This document shows positions 34,141 to 41,327 of a stretch of 64,000 nt of DNA, in pieces. Numbering within the stretch: the first letter of the stretch is position 1; every line of letters starts with the position of its first letter. The notes under the pieces were generated by a model. That model searched no databases. It worked only from the letters and a program-made list of their open reading frames with translations, and was not told the DNA's origin. Made by a program: the position numbers and the translations under genes. Source of the DNA: Flavobacteriaceae bacterium (GTDB taxonomy: Bacteria; Bacteroidota; Bacteroidia; Flavobacteriales; Weeksellaceae); assembly GCA_030538275.1 (NCBI GenBank), contig JAUNUH010000001.1, positions 248,001-312,000 on the forward strand. The letters are read 5' to 3'.

Positions 34141-35031
34141 TATTTTATTCTTATGAATAATAATCAACTTTGGCATTTCACCGAAATAATTCTCTATAGC
34201 TTCTTCCAAGTTGGCCATATAAAAATTATCAGGAAAATACAGAATTCCTACATCTGCTTTTTTTTCTTGAATTTGGGCAATTCTCTTTTGAATTGTCCTT
34301 GAACTATTCCCCATTATACTTTTAATCTCAATAGTTAAATCATTAAGCAGCCCGTCAAGTTGTTTATCCGTGTTCAGCTCCTGCTCAAGTATTAGTTTTT
34401 CACCGCGGTTAAAGAAAAAGTCTTGGACTTCAGTTTCATAATGGCCCAGTGTTTTATCAAATTTATGTCTTTTGTGTATTGCTTTCAGCCCCCCTTTGCT
34501 ATTCATTTCAACATTATAATAGTCAGGGCTATTATTATATTGATTAAACTCATAAAGGCGTAACGCCTCTTCCCGTTCCTTTTCATTCAAATGATTTTCA
34601 TAGGCCGAGTTTTTGAAGACCATGCCGCTTTGCCCGGGGTTATTGGCAAATTCCTTTTTTACATCATTTTCCTGCAGATTGGGTTGGGTGGGTTCGTCAT
34701 CCGTTCTTTCCACATCACAGCGGCACGACCAATCATTAGGTGGCAGGTGGGTTTTCCACCAGGGGTGATCTATGGGCAGCACTATGCCGTCCCATTGACG
34801 GTGCTGGGCGCGTACGCGTTCATCGCCTACGGTTACGTATCGCAGGTTGGGATATAAATCTTTGGTACGCTGTATATCTTCCCATTTGGCCGCCATTTGC
34901 GCCGTGGCAATGGTTTGGTGGTATTCGGTTTTCAACCAGTTTTTGTTATAGTCCTGGTTGGCCGCCATAGCCGCTTTTTGAAAGTCTTCCCAACTTACGC
35001 GGCCACCGTTTTGTTGCAGCATTTCATTCAA
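34123..35031 (-). CDS. MuF head-morphogenesis protein fused to CdiA-tRNase-like toxin domain, N-terminus truncated
   Basis: 302 aa from a TTG; the frame is open about 30 bases further to a junction with plus-strand tail-tube sequence, so the N-terminus is probably cut. Residues 60-108 carry the MuF core: GDERVRAQHRQWDG, PPNDWSCRCDV. Residues 175-302 form a separate domain: KGGLKAIHKRHKFD, HYETEVQDFFFNRG (Glu201), LDGLLND (Asp226) and IEIKS (Glu235-x-Lys237), the order seen in PD-(D/E)xK-like CdiA C-terminal tRNA nucleases. MuF proteins with C-terminal toxins are known in temperate phages. No obvious immunity gene follows. The stop codon lies in the hairpin of cassette B. Confidence 0.7.
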   Translation of the reverse strand: MNEMLQQNGGRVSWEDFQKAAMAANQDYNKNWLKTEYHQTIATAQMAAKWEDIQRTKDLYPNLRYVTVGDERVRAQHRQWDGIVLPIDHPWWKTHLPPNDWSCRCDVERTDDEPTQPNLQENDVKKEFANNPGQSGMVFKNSAYENHLNEKEREEALRLYEFNQYNNSPDYYNVEMNSKGGLKAIHKRHKFDKTLGHYETEVQDFFFNRGEKLILEQELNTDKQLDGLLNDLTIEIKSIMGNSSRTIQKRIAQIQEKKADVGILYFPDNFYMANLEEAIENYFGEMPKLIIIHKNKIIKDGR

Positions 35032-35057
35032 GGTTTTTTCAAAACTTTTGCTTTTAA

Positions 35058-35366
35058 AGGCATTACCTCTATGGGCGCGGGTGCAATCCGCATGATGTTG
35101 TCACCGGCAACCGAACCTATGACGGTAAAATTTCCCTTTGGCAAAGTGAATACGAGGCGATGGTGCGTGATGCGCGCGACAAAGATGTGCTAAGGCTCAG
35201 CTTTGCTGTAACCGTGGCATACGTTCCACACGATGGCGGGCAGATCGTCACCGATATTCTGCAAGGGGTTCAGTTCAAAGAGATGCCAAAAGGCATGGCC
35301 CAGGGCGACAAAAATAAGATTATAGAGCTCCCTATTATGTTTTTGGGCGTGAAAAAGCAACAGTAA
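35058..35366 (+). pseudogene. phage tail-tube-like protein, 5'-truncated
   Basis: Open frame without start (YLYGRGCNPHDVVTGNRTYDG ... IIELPIMFLGVKKQQ), ending at TAA at 35366. The pattern YGxGxxPxxxxxGxxxxxGxIxLxxSEYE fits tail tube proteins of Mu-like phages. It begins where the truncated MuF gene on the other strand stops making sense, marking a rearrangement point. Followed by a terminator and the tail assembly chaperone. Confidence 0.6.
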
Positions 35367-35383
35367 ATTAATAGTTAAGCATG

Positions 35384-35417
35384 AATAAAAGCCCGCTCGT
35401 TTTTTTGGGCGGGCTTT
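35384..35417 (+). terminator. rho-independent terminator
   Basis: AAAGCCCGC and GCGGGCTTT flank a T-rich loop and are followed by a T-run, between the tail-tube fragment and the tail chaperone gene. Confidence 0.8.
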
Positions 35418-35443
35418 TTTTTAAAACAAAAAAAACACGAGAT

Positions 35444-35740
35444 ATGAACGAAAAAATTACAGACAAACAAATCCAGGATTGGAAAAAAAAGCATGGCGAA
35501 ATCTTTAAAATTGAGTTTGAAGATGGAAAATCCATTTACCTGAAAAAACCCACACGACAGGTATTGAAGCTGGCCATGACCATGTTACAGACAGATCCTC
35601 TGAGAATGGTGGAAACCATTATAAAAAACTGCCAATTGGGTGGCGATAACATAGAAGGTAATGACAGTTATTTGTTTGGTGCGTCCACCCAAATTGATAA
35701 AATAATTGAAATAAAGCAGGCCGAGCTAAAAAAGTTATAG
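35444..35740 (+). CDS. phage tail assembly chaperone, frame-0 product (G-like)
   Basis: 98 aa from the ATG at 35444 (MNEKITDKQIQDWKKKHGEIF). Similar in size and in the K-x-x-Y-L-x-x-P-x-R pattern to tail assembly chaperones of Mu-like phages (gp41 type). The frame ends two codons after the heptamer A AAA AAG (35728-35734). Directly behind it a second frame is open in the -1 register, and a tape-measure gene follows, the classical order G, GT, tape measure. These chaperones coat the tape measure before tail tube polymerisation. Confidence 0.75.
   Translation: MNEKITDKQIQDWKKKHGEIFKIEFEDGKSIYLKKPTRQVLKLAMTMLQTDPLRMVETIIKNCQLGGDNIEGNDSYLFGASTQIDKIIEIKQAELKKL
35728..35734 (+). promoter_or_regulatory. 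programmed -1 frameshift site, A AAA AAG
   Basis: The heptamer is in register with frame 0 (CTA AAA AAG). A -1 slip reads GTT ATA GAG and continues open to a TAA at 35911. This is the most efficient class of bacterial slippery sequence and is in the expected place for a G/GT tail chaperone pair. Confidence 0.75.
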
Positions 35741-35913
35741 AGGGCTCTCAAGGCGATATTGAAAACAATATGCTTGCCTATATGGATACGGAAATGGAAT
35801 ATTATTTAGGTATATCACCCGATAAATTGAATGACCGGCAGTGGGCAGAAAAGTGGCAGCAATTAATGGATATCAGAAAACGAGAGTCCGACGGAAATTT
35901 ACATTTTCAATAA
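35734..35913 (+). CDS. tail assembly chaperone -1 extension (T-like)
   Basis: The -1 frame encodes VIEGSQGDIENNMLAYMDTE, then MEYYLGISPDKLNDRQWAEKW and LMDIRKRESDGNLHFQ, about 59 residues, without its own good start near the beginning. It would be made as a fusion to the 98-aa chaperone. The WAEKWQQLMDIRKRE helix is typical of the T half. Its stop lies 15 bases inside the end of the opposite-strand membrane protein gene. Confidence 0.7.
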   Translation, partial: VIEGSQGDIENNMLAYMDTEMEYYLGISPDKLNDRQWAEKWQQLMDIRKRESDGNLHFQ

Positions 35914-36201
35914 TACACCAATATAATGAATCAATGCAAAAACAAGCAAATTCACAAAAATTAATAGCAATGTGGCTCCCCATTCTGCGTGAAAGATAGA
36001 AAGGAGTAAAAATGCGGTTATGGGTAATTGAATCAACCAAAACCAAGACTTTTTGTAAGAGTTACTGACTATAAAAGCACCATCTAAGGCAAGTCGGCCA
36101 TTGATTGCTAAAAAAGCCATAGCTATCACTATTAAAAAGGAAGCGGCCGTCAATCCAATTGCCAGCCAAACCAAAACGCTAAGGAAGTCTAATAAAATCA
36201 T
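35899..36201 (-). CDS. small three-helix membrane protein, possible phage moron
   Basis: 100 aa from the ATG at 36201. Three clear hydrophobic helices (residues 5-32, 53-70, 75-97) with a short polar loop. No family recognised. It is inserted between the tail chaperone and the tape-measure gene on the opposite strand; its ATG overlaps the tape-measure ATG as CATG. Such opposite-strand inserts in a structural operon are often moron genes that benefit the lysogen. Alternatively an immunity or superinfection factor; no direct support. Confidence 0.5.
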   Translation of the reverse strand: MILLDFLSVLVWLAIGLTAASFLIVIAMAFLAINGRLALDGAFIVSNSYKKSWFWLIQLPITAFLLLSIFHAEWGATLLLIFVNLLVFALIHYIGVLLKM

Positions 36202-36874
36202 GAGTTACAGTTTTTCAATATTTGTCAAAGATTTTGCCACATCTTCGTTGATGAACCTCGGGGCCACCCTGAGTGTCATTGACAATCAGGCCAATCGATT
36301 GGAATCAAATTTACGAAATACTTTTGATTAACCTGTAAATTCCATTGATTCTTTAAGGTTAAAATTACAAGTTTTAAATTCACAGCGAACCGCATCCACC
36401 AGTACACGCAACATTCGGGAGCTTACTACCGAAATTAGACAAACCGAGAGGGAGTTGCGAAAACTGGAAAATTTACCTCCGCTGGGGTTTATAGGAAGAT
36501 TACGGCAGATTGGTGGTCAAATGGGAGGCCTTGTGGGTATATCATGGGCCTTTGGAGCCGCAATGGGTGCGTGGAATGGCATCAAAGCAATTTACAACAA
36601 AGGCGTAGAGCTCGAACAAACCAATATTAAGTTTGAAGTGCTACTGGGTTCTGCAGAAAAGGCCTCTGCGCTATTGGGTAAGCTAAACCGCTATGCGGAC
36701 ATCACGCCCTATGATAATCAATCTATCCAAAAGTCTGCAGAAACCATGCTGGGGTTTGGAATTTTTAAAACTGTAATGATGGGAGTTAATGCGGTCGTAG
36801 CTGTTTTTAATTTTTTATTAAATGCCAACCCTATAGGCGTGGTTGTAATTGCAATCGGCGTATTAGCCGCAGCC
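36200..36874 (+). pseudogene. phage tail tape-measure protein, broken and truncated
   Basis: Starts at ATG 36200 (MSYSFSIFVKDFATSSLMNL). An in-frame TAA at 36329 interrupts it, after which the same frame continues PVNSIDSLRLKLQVLNSQRT, a glycine-rich membrane-like segment (GGQMGGLVGISWAFGAAMG), FEVLLGSAEKASALLGKL and a hydrophobic stretch. This order matches the N-terminal part of tape-measure proteins, but most of the length is missing; the frame runs into the duplicated gtrB end at 36875. Confidence 0.75.
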
Positions 36875-37242
36875 TTGGTTTTTCTAGCGGTATTGTTTAC
36901 TACAACCGACAAGAGTTTAGGGCGGTCGAATCCAAATATCCTTTGAAAAAAATGATTTCGTTTGCTTGGGAAGGCATTACATCTTTCAGTAATTTTCCTT
37001 TGAAAGTTGTCACTATGCTTAGTTTTTGTGTTTTTGCCTTATGTATTTTGGCTTCACTATATGCGCTAATTTCTTTGTATTTTACCCATGTAGTTCCGGG
37101 TTGGTTTTCTACGGTTTTGCCATTATACTTTTTGGGTGGTGTACAACTTTTGGGGCTTGGTATTATAGGTGAATATATCGGTAAAATCTATAGTGAAGTA
37201 AAAAACAGGCCCAAATATTTTATAGAAGAATCATTGAATTGA
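36875..37242 (+). pseudogene. duplicated 3' fragment of the gtrB-like gene
   Basis: Repeats codons 195-316 of the gene at 30921-31871. The conserved QERRAGESKY reads QEFRAVESKY here, and the donor-binding half of the enzyme is absent, so it cannot be functional as a glycosyltransferase. The two membrane helices and the end are intact (ending EESLN). Confidence 0.88.
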
Positions 37243-37270
37243 TTCTCGCCACGGCGTATTGAGGCTTGCC
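36875..37270. repeat. direct repeat, copy 2 (3' end of gtrB-like gene)
   Basis: Partner of 31504-31899, offset 5371 bp. It joins the truncated tape-measure gene on its left and a GC-richer structured block on its right. Confidence 0.92.
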
Positions 37271-37440
37271 TAGCCCCGATGCGAGCGGAAATCCTTGTGA
37301 AATAAGCCGCTCTACAGCCAGCGGTTTTCTGGTACTGTAGCGTATGCGGAAGTGCCAGAAAACCGACTGGATGTGGCGGATTGTGAGCAAGATTGCAGCG
37401 GGCAGCGGGTTCCCGGCTCCTCCTATTTATAAAATTACAT
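37271..37440. other. GC-richer structured intergenic block
   Basis: Contains the perfect inverted repeat CGGTTTTCTGG (37322-37332) / CCAGAAAACCG (37355-37365) and begins with GCCCCGATGCGAGCGGAAATCC, shortened here to its core words AGCGGAAATCCTTGTGA, which recur in variant form near 62632. Resembles a repetitive extragenic element. No gene seen; 37441-37574 is AT-rich promoter-like sequence. Confidence 0.45.
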
Positions 37441-37574
37441 TTGATGCCTAGTGCAAAAGTGGTTGTTGGTTTGACAATTTCATTTAATATTTTATTAACA
37501 AAAACCTTTTTAAATCTTAAATTTATCTTAAAATTGGCATGTATATTGATTAAATCTGTTAAATATTTTTTGCT

Positions 37575-38303
37575 ATGAGATTAAGTTATTTTTTATTTAT
37601 GTGTATAGGTGCTCTCACTTATGGGCAGTCTGTTAATTTACCGCAAAATGTGAAGGATTTTGCTGAAATATTACCTAAGGGATATGTGTCGTTGCATGCG
37701 TTGAAGGAGGATATAAATGGTGATGGAAAGAAGGATTTGGTGATGGTGATGGGTGTGGAGAAGTATGAGTATATTGAGGGGACAGGTTTGGAATATGAGG
37801 AGGTTTGGAAAATTGATTTTGAAAAGCAATATCGGGTTTTGGCGATTTATCTCAGAAACAAGAAGGGTAGTTATGATTTGTTTACGTGGTCGGACAAGTT
37901 TATACTTACACGTTACTCGCCAGCACAAAGCGAGCCCTTGGAAGAGGTTTATTTTACGAAGAAGGGTGTATTGGTATTCAAATATTATAAATTTATGACT
38001 ATGGGGTCTTGGGGTGTGAGTAGTGAGACCTTGAGGTTTCGTTATCGGGATCATAAAATGGAGTTGATAGGCTATGATTATGGTGAAGGGAGTCGTGCAA
38101 CAGCTACATTTGATAAGTATAGTGTGAATTATCTTACCGGGAAATACAAAATTCATGGGGAGGAAGTGATTGATGAGGATGATACGGTTGTTGTGCCTGA
38201 GCAGCTTTCTTGGCATAATTTCAAAATCAACAGGTTGTATAGACTAGAGGAGGTGCAATCCAATGGAGGTTTCAGCTATGATATGCTGCGGTTTTGGGAG
38301 TGA
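37575..38303 (+). CDS. secreted protein of unknown function with DxNGDGxxD motif
   Basis: 242 aa. Signal peptide ends near LTYGQ (residue 18). DINGDGKKDLVMVMG near residue 47 is a calcium-binding-loop-like motif as in FG-GAP/VCBS or dockerin-like sequences. The remainder is beta-rich with FTWSDKFILTRY, VFKYYKFMTMGSWGVSSETLRFRY and GEGSRATATFDKYSVNY, a pattern seen in periplasmic proteins of unknown role. Monocistronic, located between the prophage remnant and a broken gene. G-rich codons on the plus strand suggest a slightly different composition from its neighbours, possibly accessory. Confidence 0.65.
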   Translation: MRLSYFLFMCIGALTYGQSVNLPQNVKDFAEILPKGYVSLHALKEDINGDGKKDLVMVMGVEKYEYIEGTGLEYEEVWKIDFEKQYRVLAIYLRNKKGSYDLFTWSDKFILTRYSPAQSEPLEEVYFTKKGVLVFKYYKFMTMGSWGVSSETLRFRYRDHKMELIGYDYGEGSRATATFDKYSVNYLTGKYKIHGEEVIDEDDTVVVPEQLSWHNFKINRLYRLEEVQSNGGFSYDMLRFWE

Positions 38304-38395
38304 GGGTAGCGCTTGGATTTGTGGTGGATAAGTGTGATGTTGAAGGTGGATGGAAGGAATTCTGATTGTATTTTTGTATTTTTAAATTTATTTTT

Positions 38396-38751
38396 ATGAA
38401 AATAGCTGATTCTTTTCAGTTTGTAAGCAGAACTGCATTGGTATTAACGCCAACAAGGTCTTTTATAATTGGGTAAAAGAAGTTTACCCGAATACGAGTG
38501 AAAATGCAGGCGATTTTGGCCCTAAGGATGTGTATTTGTTGCCTGATTTTGATACGAAAGAGGAAATGAAGCGTTGGCTGAAAAAGAATTTTGATTGGTT
38601 TTTTTGTGAACAGCTGTTTGGCTGGATTACCGATGAGGAGGCTTGGTCACAAAAGCGCAATTTTGCCATGTTTGAGGATTGGTTTGATTACTCACTGCAC
38701 GAAATGGTGTGGGACAGCGTTGCGGGGGAGATTGAGAAGGATGAATATTGA
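38396..38751 (+). pseudogene. frameshifted small gene of unknown function
   Basis: A -7 element (TATTTTTG, 38369-38376) precedes an ATG at 38396 that gives only 26 codons before a stop. The overlapping frame is open from 38407 to 38751 without an ATG and looks coding (CIGINANKVFYNWVKEVYP, DVYLLPDFDTKEEMKRWLKK, NFDWFFCEQLFGWITDE). A one-base indel near 38430 would rejoin them into a protein of about 118 aa. Acidic, aromatic-rich, resembling small immunity-type proteins in composition only. Confidence 0.5.
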
Positions 38752-39271
38752 TTTATCTCAGGAATCAGCCAAAAAAACAGCCATGCGAATCCGCTAATAC
38801 CGTTTTGAAAAATCTTTTGCGTTTTTCACCTTAGTTTTGTGTTCATAGGGATATCATTTCAGATTTCCCCTCATCAGATGTCATCTGGCGATTGTTTCAG
38901 GCTCAAAAACTATTCCCCGGTTTTTTCAATTTCTTCGATTTGTTTGGTTGTAAATGCCATTTGTTTATTTCTTGTTATTTCTTGAATTTTGACAAATTTA
39001 GTAAACTAGTCGTATTTGCTGAATATATCAGTTGATAGAAATGTTGCAAGGCTTTGATTTTCAATTTTGATTCTAATGCTGCAATAGCGTTGATTACACA
39101 CTCGTGGCAGTGCATGTCAATTCATTTTTTAAAGTTGATAAAATCAAAAAACTTGTTATCGGGTTTAAAAATTGACTTTTACATGATGTTTTTATCATTA
39201 CAAATTTTGATAGGTTAAGCTTTACAAATAAAACATATTTATAATTTACCCCGATGTAAAATATTTCCTTT
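38752..39271. other. 520-base region without an intact gene
   Basis: AT-rich. On the minus strand a -7 element (TAAATTTG near 38999) precedes an ATG at about 38959 that encodes only MAFTTKQIEEIEKTGE before a stop; the next codons still look coding (FLSLKQSPDDI), so this may be the stump of a decayed gene. Nothing else convincing is seen. Confidence 0.4.
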
Positions 39272-39571
39272 TCATATTTCATAAAATTCAAACTTGATTT
39301 CCTTGGGCATAATATGCGCTGCCCTAAAGTCTTGTGTAACAATAAATTGATGCCGAATATGCGGTGGAACCACAATAGTATCTCCTTGTACCAGTGTTCT
39401 TTTTTCTTCATCCAGAATAAAAATACATTCGCCTTCCAGCAAAATTACTACCGATTCTAGATTGGCAGAGTGGGGTGGAAGTTGAGCGCCAGATTTGGCC
39501 TGCATTTGCTTGACAATCAGGTTTTCTCCAGTTGCTAATACCTTAACGTTGGGTGGAGTTATTTTAGCCAT
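39272..39571 (-). CDS. cupin-domain protein
   Basis: 99 aa single cupin barrel. GAQLPPHSANLESVVILLEGE near residue 28 (split over the motif 1 strand; it has PHS in place of the usual HxH) and GDTIVVPPHIRHQF near 63 (motif 2, with His). The metal site is incomplete compared with enzymes, so it may be a binding or sensor domain. It resembles the 97-aa cupin encoded at 40301, which belongs to the OsmC operon, and is divergent from it across a 294-base region. Confidence 0.8.
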   Translation of the reverse strand: MAKITPPNVKVLATGENLIVKQMQAKSGAQLPPHSANLESVVILLEGECIFILDEEKRTLVQGDTIVVPPHIRHQFIVTQDFRAAHIMPKEIKFEFYEI

Positions 39572-39740
39572 AATTAGTTTTTTACTAAATTATGCAATAA
39601 TCCCCGAAGTTAAAAATCAAAATTTATCTCAAAACTTTTGAAGTTATAATGAGTTTTAAGGGAGCTTTTCTATGCAAAAAGATGTAATTTTTGCAAAAAA
39701 GCCAAGTATCTATAGTTAGTTTAAAAAATTTATTTTAAGT

Positions 39741-39764
39741 ATTTAAGATATTTTTATCTTAAAT
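39741..39764. promoter_or_regulatory. inverted repeat upstream of the OsmC operon, candidate operator
   Basis: ATTTAAGATA-TTTT-TATCTTAAAT is a perfect 10-bp inverted repeat. A near-consensus -7 (TACCTTTA, 39778-39785) follows, which places the repeat on the -33 region. The rest of the 39572-39865 spacer is AT-rich with no other feature seen. Confidence 0.45.
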
Positions 39765-39865
39765 AAAAGTTTTAACGTACCTTTATCCCATAAAAGCAAT
39801 ACTAAAAATGCAATTCATTGTTTATCAATGCTTTTATTTTATACTCATTCTAAATTAATAATATT

Positions 39866-40291
39866 ATGGCTACATCAAAAGCCCGTGCCGAATGGCAAGG
39901 CAGCATCAAAGAAGGAAAGGGAAATATGAATTTTACTGGATACAACGGTACGTATTCCTTTGCCACACGATTCGAAAATGAAGAAGGAACAAATCCAGAG
40001 GAACTCTTGGGCGCAGCACACGCAGGTTGCTTTTCCATGTATCTTTCTTTACTACTTACCGAACAAGGTTTGCAACCCGAAAATATCAGCACTTTGGCCA
40101 TTGTACAAGTGAACAAGGACGATATTGGCCCGTTCATCCAATCTATCGAAATTGAATGTGAAGTGAAATGTACGGGTTTGACCCATGAAAAACTGCAAGA
40201 ACTCGCAGCCATCACCAAAGAAAAATGCCCTGTTTCTAGACTATTTGCTGGCGGTACAGCCACCATTGAGGCTACTGCAAAACTTTTATAA
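39866..40291 (+). CDS. OsmC-family peroxiredoxin
   Basis: 141 aa. The two catalytic Cys are visible in AAHAGCFSMYLSLLL near residue 56 and KCPVSRLF near 124. N-terminal RAEWQGSIKEGKGNM and GTNPEELLGAAHAGC are typical of the OsmC subgroup that reduces organic hydroperoxides with thiols or lipoyl partners. First gene of a three-gene operon with a cupin (9 bases downstream) and a DUF488 protein; together they suggest an oxidative-stress unit. Confidence 0.92.
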   Translation: MATSKARAEWQGSIKEGKGNMNFTGYNGTYSFATRFENEEGTNPEELLGAAHAGCFSMYLSLLLTEQGLQPENISTLAIVQVNKDDIGPFIQSIEIECEVKCTGLTHEKLQELAAITKEKCPVSRLFAGGTATIEATAKLL

Positions 40292-40300
40292 TATAACAAA

Positions 40301-40594
40301 ATGAAAACTCCAAACCGACCACAACTCACGCCGTACCAAATGGGTGAGCAATTGAAAATACTAGAAATTACCGCTCCCGCACAAGCTCAAATGCCCTTGC
40401 ATTACGCCACCAGCGATGCCGTTGTGATGGTGCAAAAAGGAAAAGCAGTACTGCAAATTGATGGTCAAGAGCACATACTTGTCGTGGGTACCTGCCTATT
40501 GATTCCGGCACAAAAACTTCATGCGCTCCAGATTGTAGAAGATTTTCATGCGTTTGCCGTCATGACCCAACAAGCAAGCATAGAATTTGATTAG
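40301..40594 (+). CDS. cupin-domain protein
   Basis: 97 aa. PLHYATSDAVVMVQKGKAVL near residue 34 (motif 1, split) and GTCLLIPAQKLHALQI near 66 (motif 2). Metal ligands are reduced to one or two His, so catalysis is doubtful. Located between osmC-like and DUF488 genes, co-directional and closely spaced (9 and 24 bases). A sensor or small-molecule-binding role is likely but unproven. Confidence 0.8.
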   Translation: MKTPNRPQLTPYQMGEQLKILEITAPAQAQMPLHYATSDAVVMVQKGKAVLQIDGQEHILVVGTCLLIPAQKLHALQIVEDFHAFAVMTQQASIEFD

Positions 40595-40618
40595 AGAAAA
40601 TCAACTAAAATTGATCTA

Positions 40619-40972
40619 ATGAAAAATATTCAAATCAAAAGAATTTACGAAAAGGCAGAAACAAGCGATGGCTTTCGTGTGTTGGTAGATAGGATTTGGC
40701 CACGTGGAATAAGCAAAGAAGAGGCAAATCTCGATGAATGGCTGAAAGACATCGCACCCTCTGCCGAGTTAAGGCAATGGTTCGACCACAAAGAAGAAAG
40801 ATTTGATGAGTTCAAAGAAAAGTATATTTCTCAGTTAAAAGATAAAACGCAAGAAATCAACTATTTAAACATGAGGGCAAAGACCAGAAACCTCACGTTA
40901 GTATATGCCGCAAAGGACGAGAAACATAATCAAGCGATTATTTTACAGGAAATTCTCGAACAAAAACCTTAA
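40619..40972 (+). CDS. DUF488 family protein
   Basis: 117 aa, normal for the family. IQIKRIYEKAETSDGFRVLVDR and WPRGISKEEANLDEWLKDIAP are the conserved DUF488 segments, followed by NLTLVYAAKDEKHNQA near residue 90. Function is not established. Last gene of the OsmC-cupin operon and followed by a hairpin terminator. Confidence 0.9.
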   Translation: MKNIQIKRIYEKAETSDGFRVLVDRIWPRGISKEEANLDEWLKDIAPSAELRQWFDHKEERFDEFKEKYISQLKDKTQEINYLNMRAKTRNLTLVYAAKDEKHNQAIILQEILEQKP

Positions 40973-40996
40973 AATTTATTAGGTTGCCATGAAAAG

Positions 40997-41035
40997 CCTG
41001 ACATTTTAATTGAATTTAAATGGTCAGGTTTTTTT
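40997..41035 (+). terminator. hairpin terminator after the OsmC operon
   Basis: CCTGAC and GTCAGG with additional A-T pairing form a stem, followed by a run of seven T. Confidence 0.65.
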
Positions 41036-41059
41036 ATGAAATAATGTTTTCGCGCAGTT

Positions 41060-41175
41060 ATCGATTTATTCTTCGAGTGGGGCAGTCTAGGCGCGACCGG
41101 AGATACTGTCGGCTTGCCTTCCTTTTGGGGCCAACGCATAAGGCCGCGGACGCGCTCGCCAGTATCTCCTAAACA
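41060..41175. other. GC-rich intergenic island with inverted repeat
   Basis: A roughly 100-base GC-rich block in otherwise AT-rich DNA. GGAGATACTG (41099-41108) and CAGTATCTCC (about 41160-41169) form a perfect 10-bp inverted repeat around a GC-rich spacer. No gene with support overlaps it; it resembles an extragenic repeat or structured RNA. The remaining bases to 41327 are AT-rich and hold nothing clear. Confidence 0.5.
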
Positions 41176-41327
41176 TAAAAAAATTTCTCCCATACTCTTA
41201 ACCAAAAAATTCGCAAAGGCTTTGTTAAATAATTTATAAAAAGCTATTTTTTGCCCAAAATCCTATTTTAAATCATGATAAACGGCATATTTCTTGAATT
41301 TTAACAAAACCTAAAAAATTATTTATT

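Noticed and set aside
34591..35193. Plus-strand frames of 76-98 aa over the MuF-toxin gene
   Set aside because: They are shadows of the MuF coding sequence; only the 35058-35366 fragment is in a frame with phage-like sequence.
36943..37242. Independent 99-aa membrane protein
   Set aside because: It is the duplicated end of the gtrB-like gene and has no start signals of its own.
37671..38216. 181-aa minus-strand frame opposite the secreted protein gene
   Set aside because: Shadow of the G-rich plus-strand gene; Ile/Leu/His-rich translation without signal or domain.
40969..41205. 78-aa minus-strand frame over the GC-rich island
   Set aside because: Unusual composition, no domain, no promoter, and it covers a hairpin terminator.
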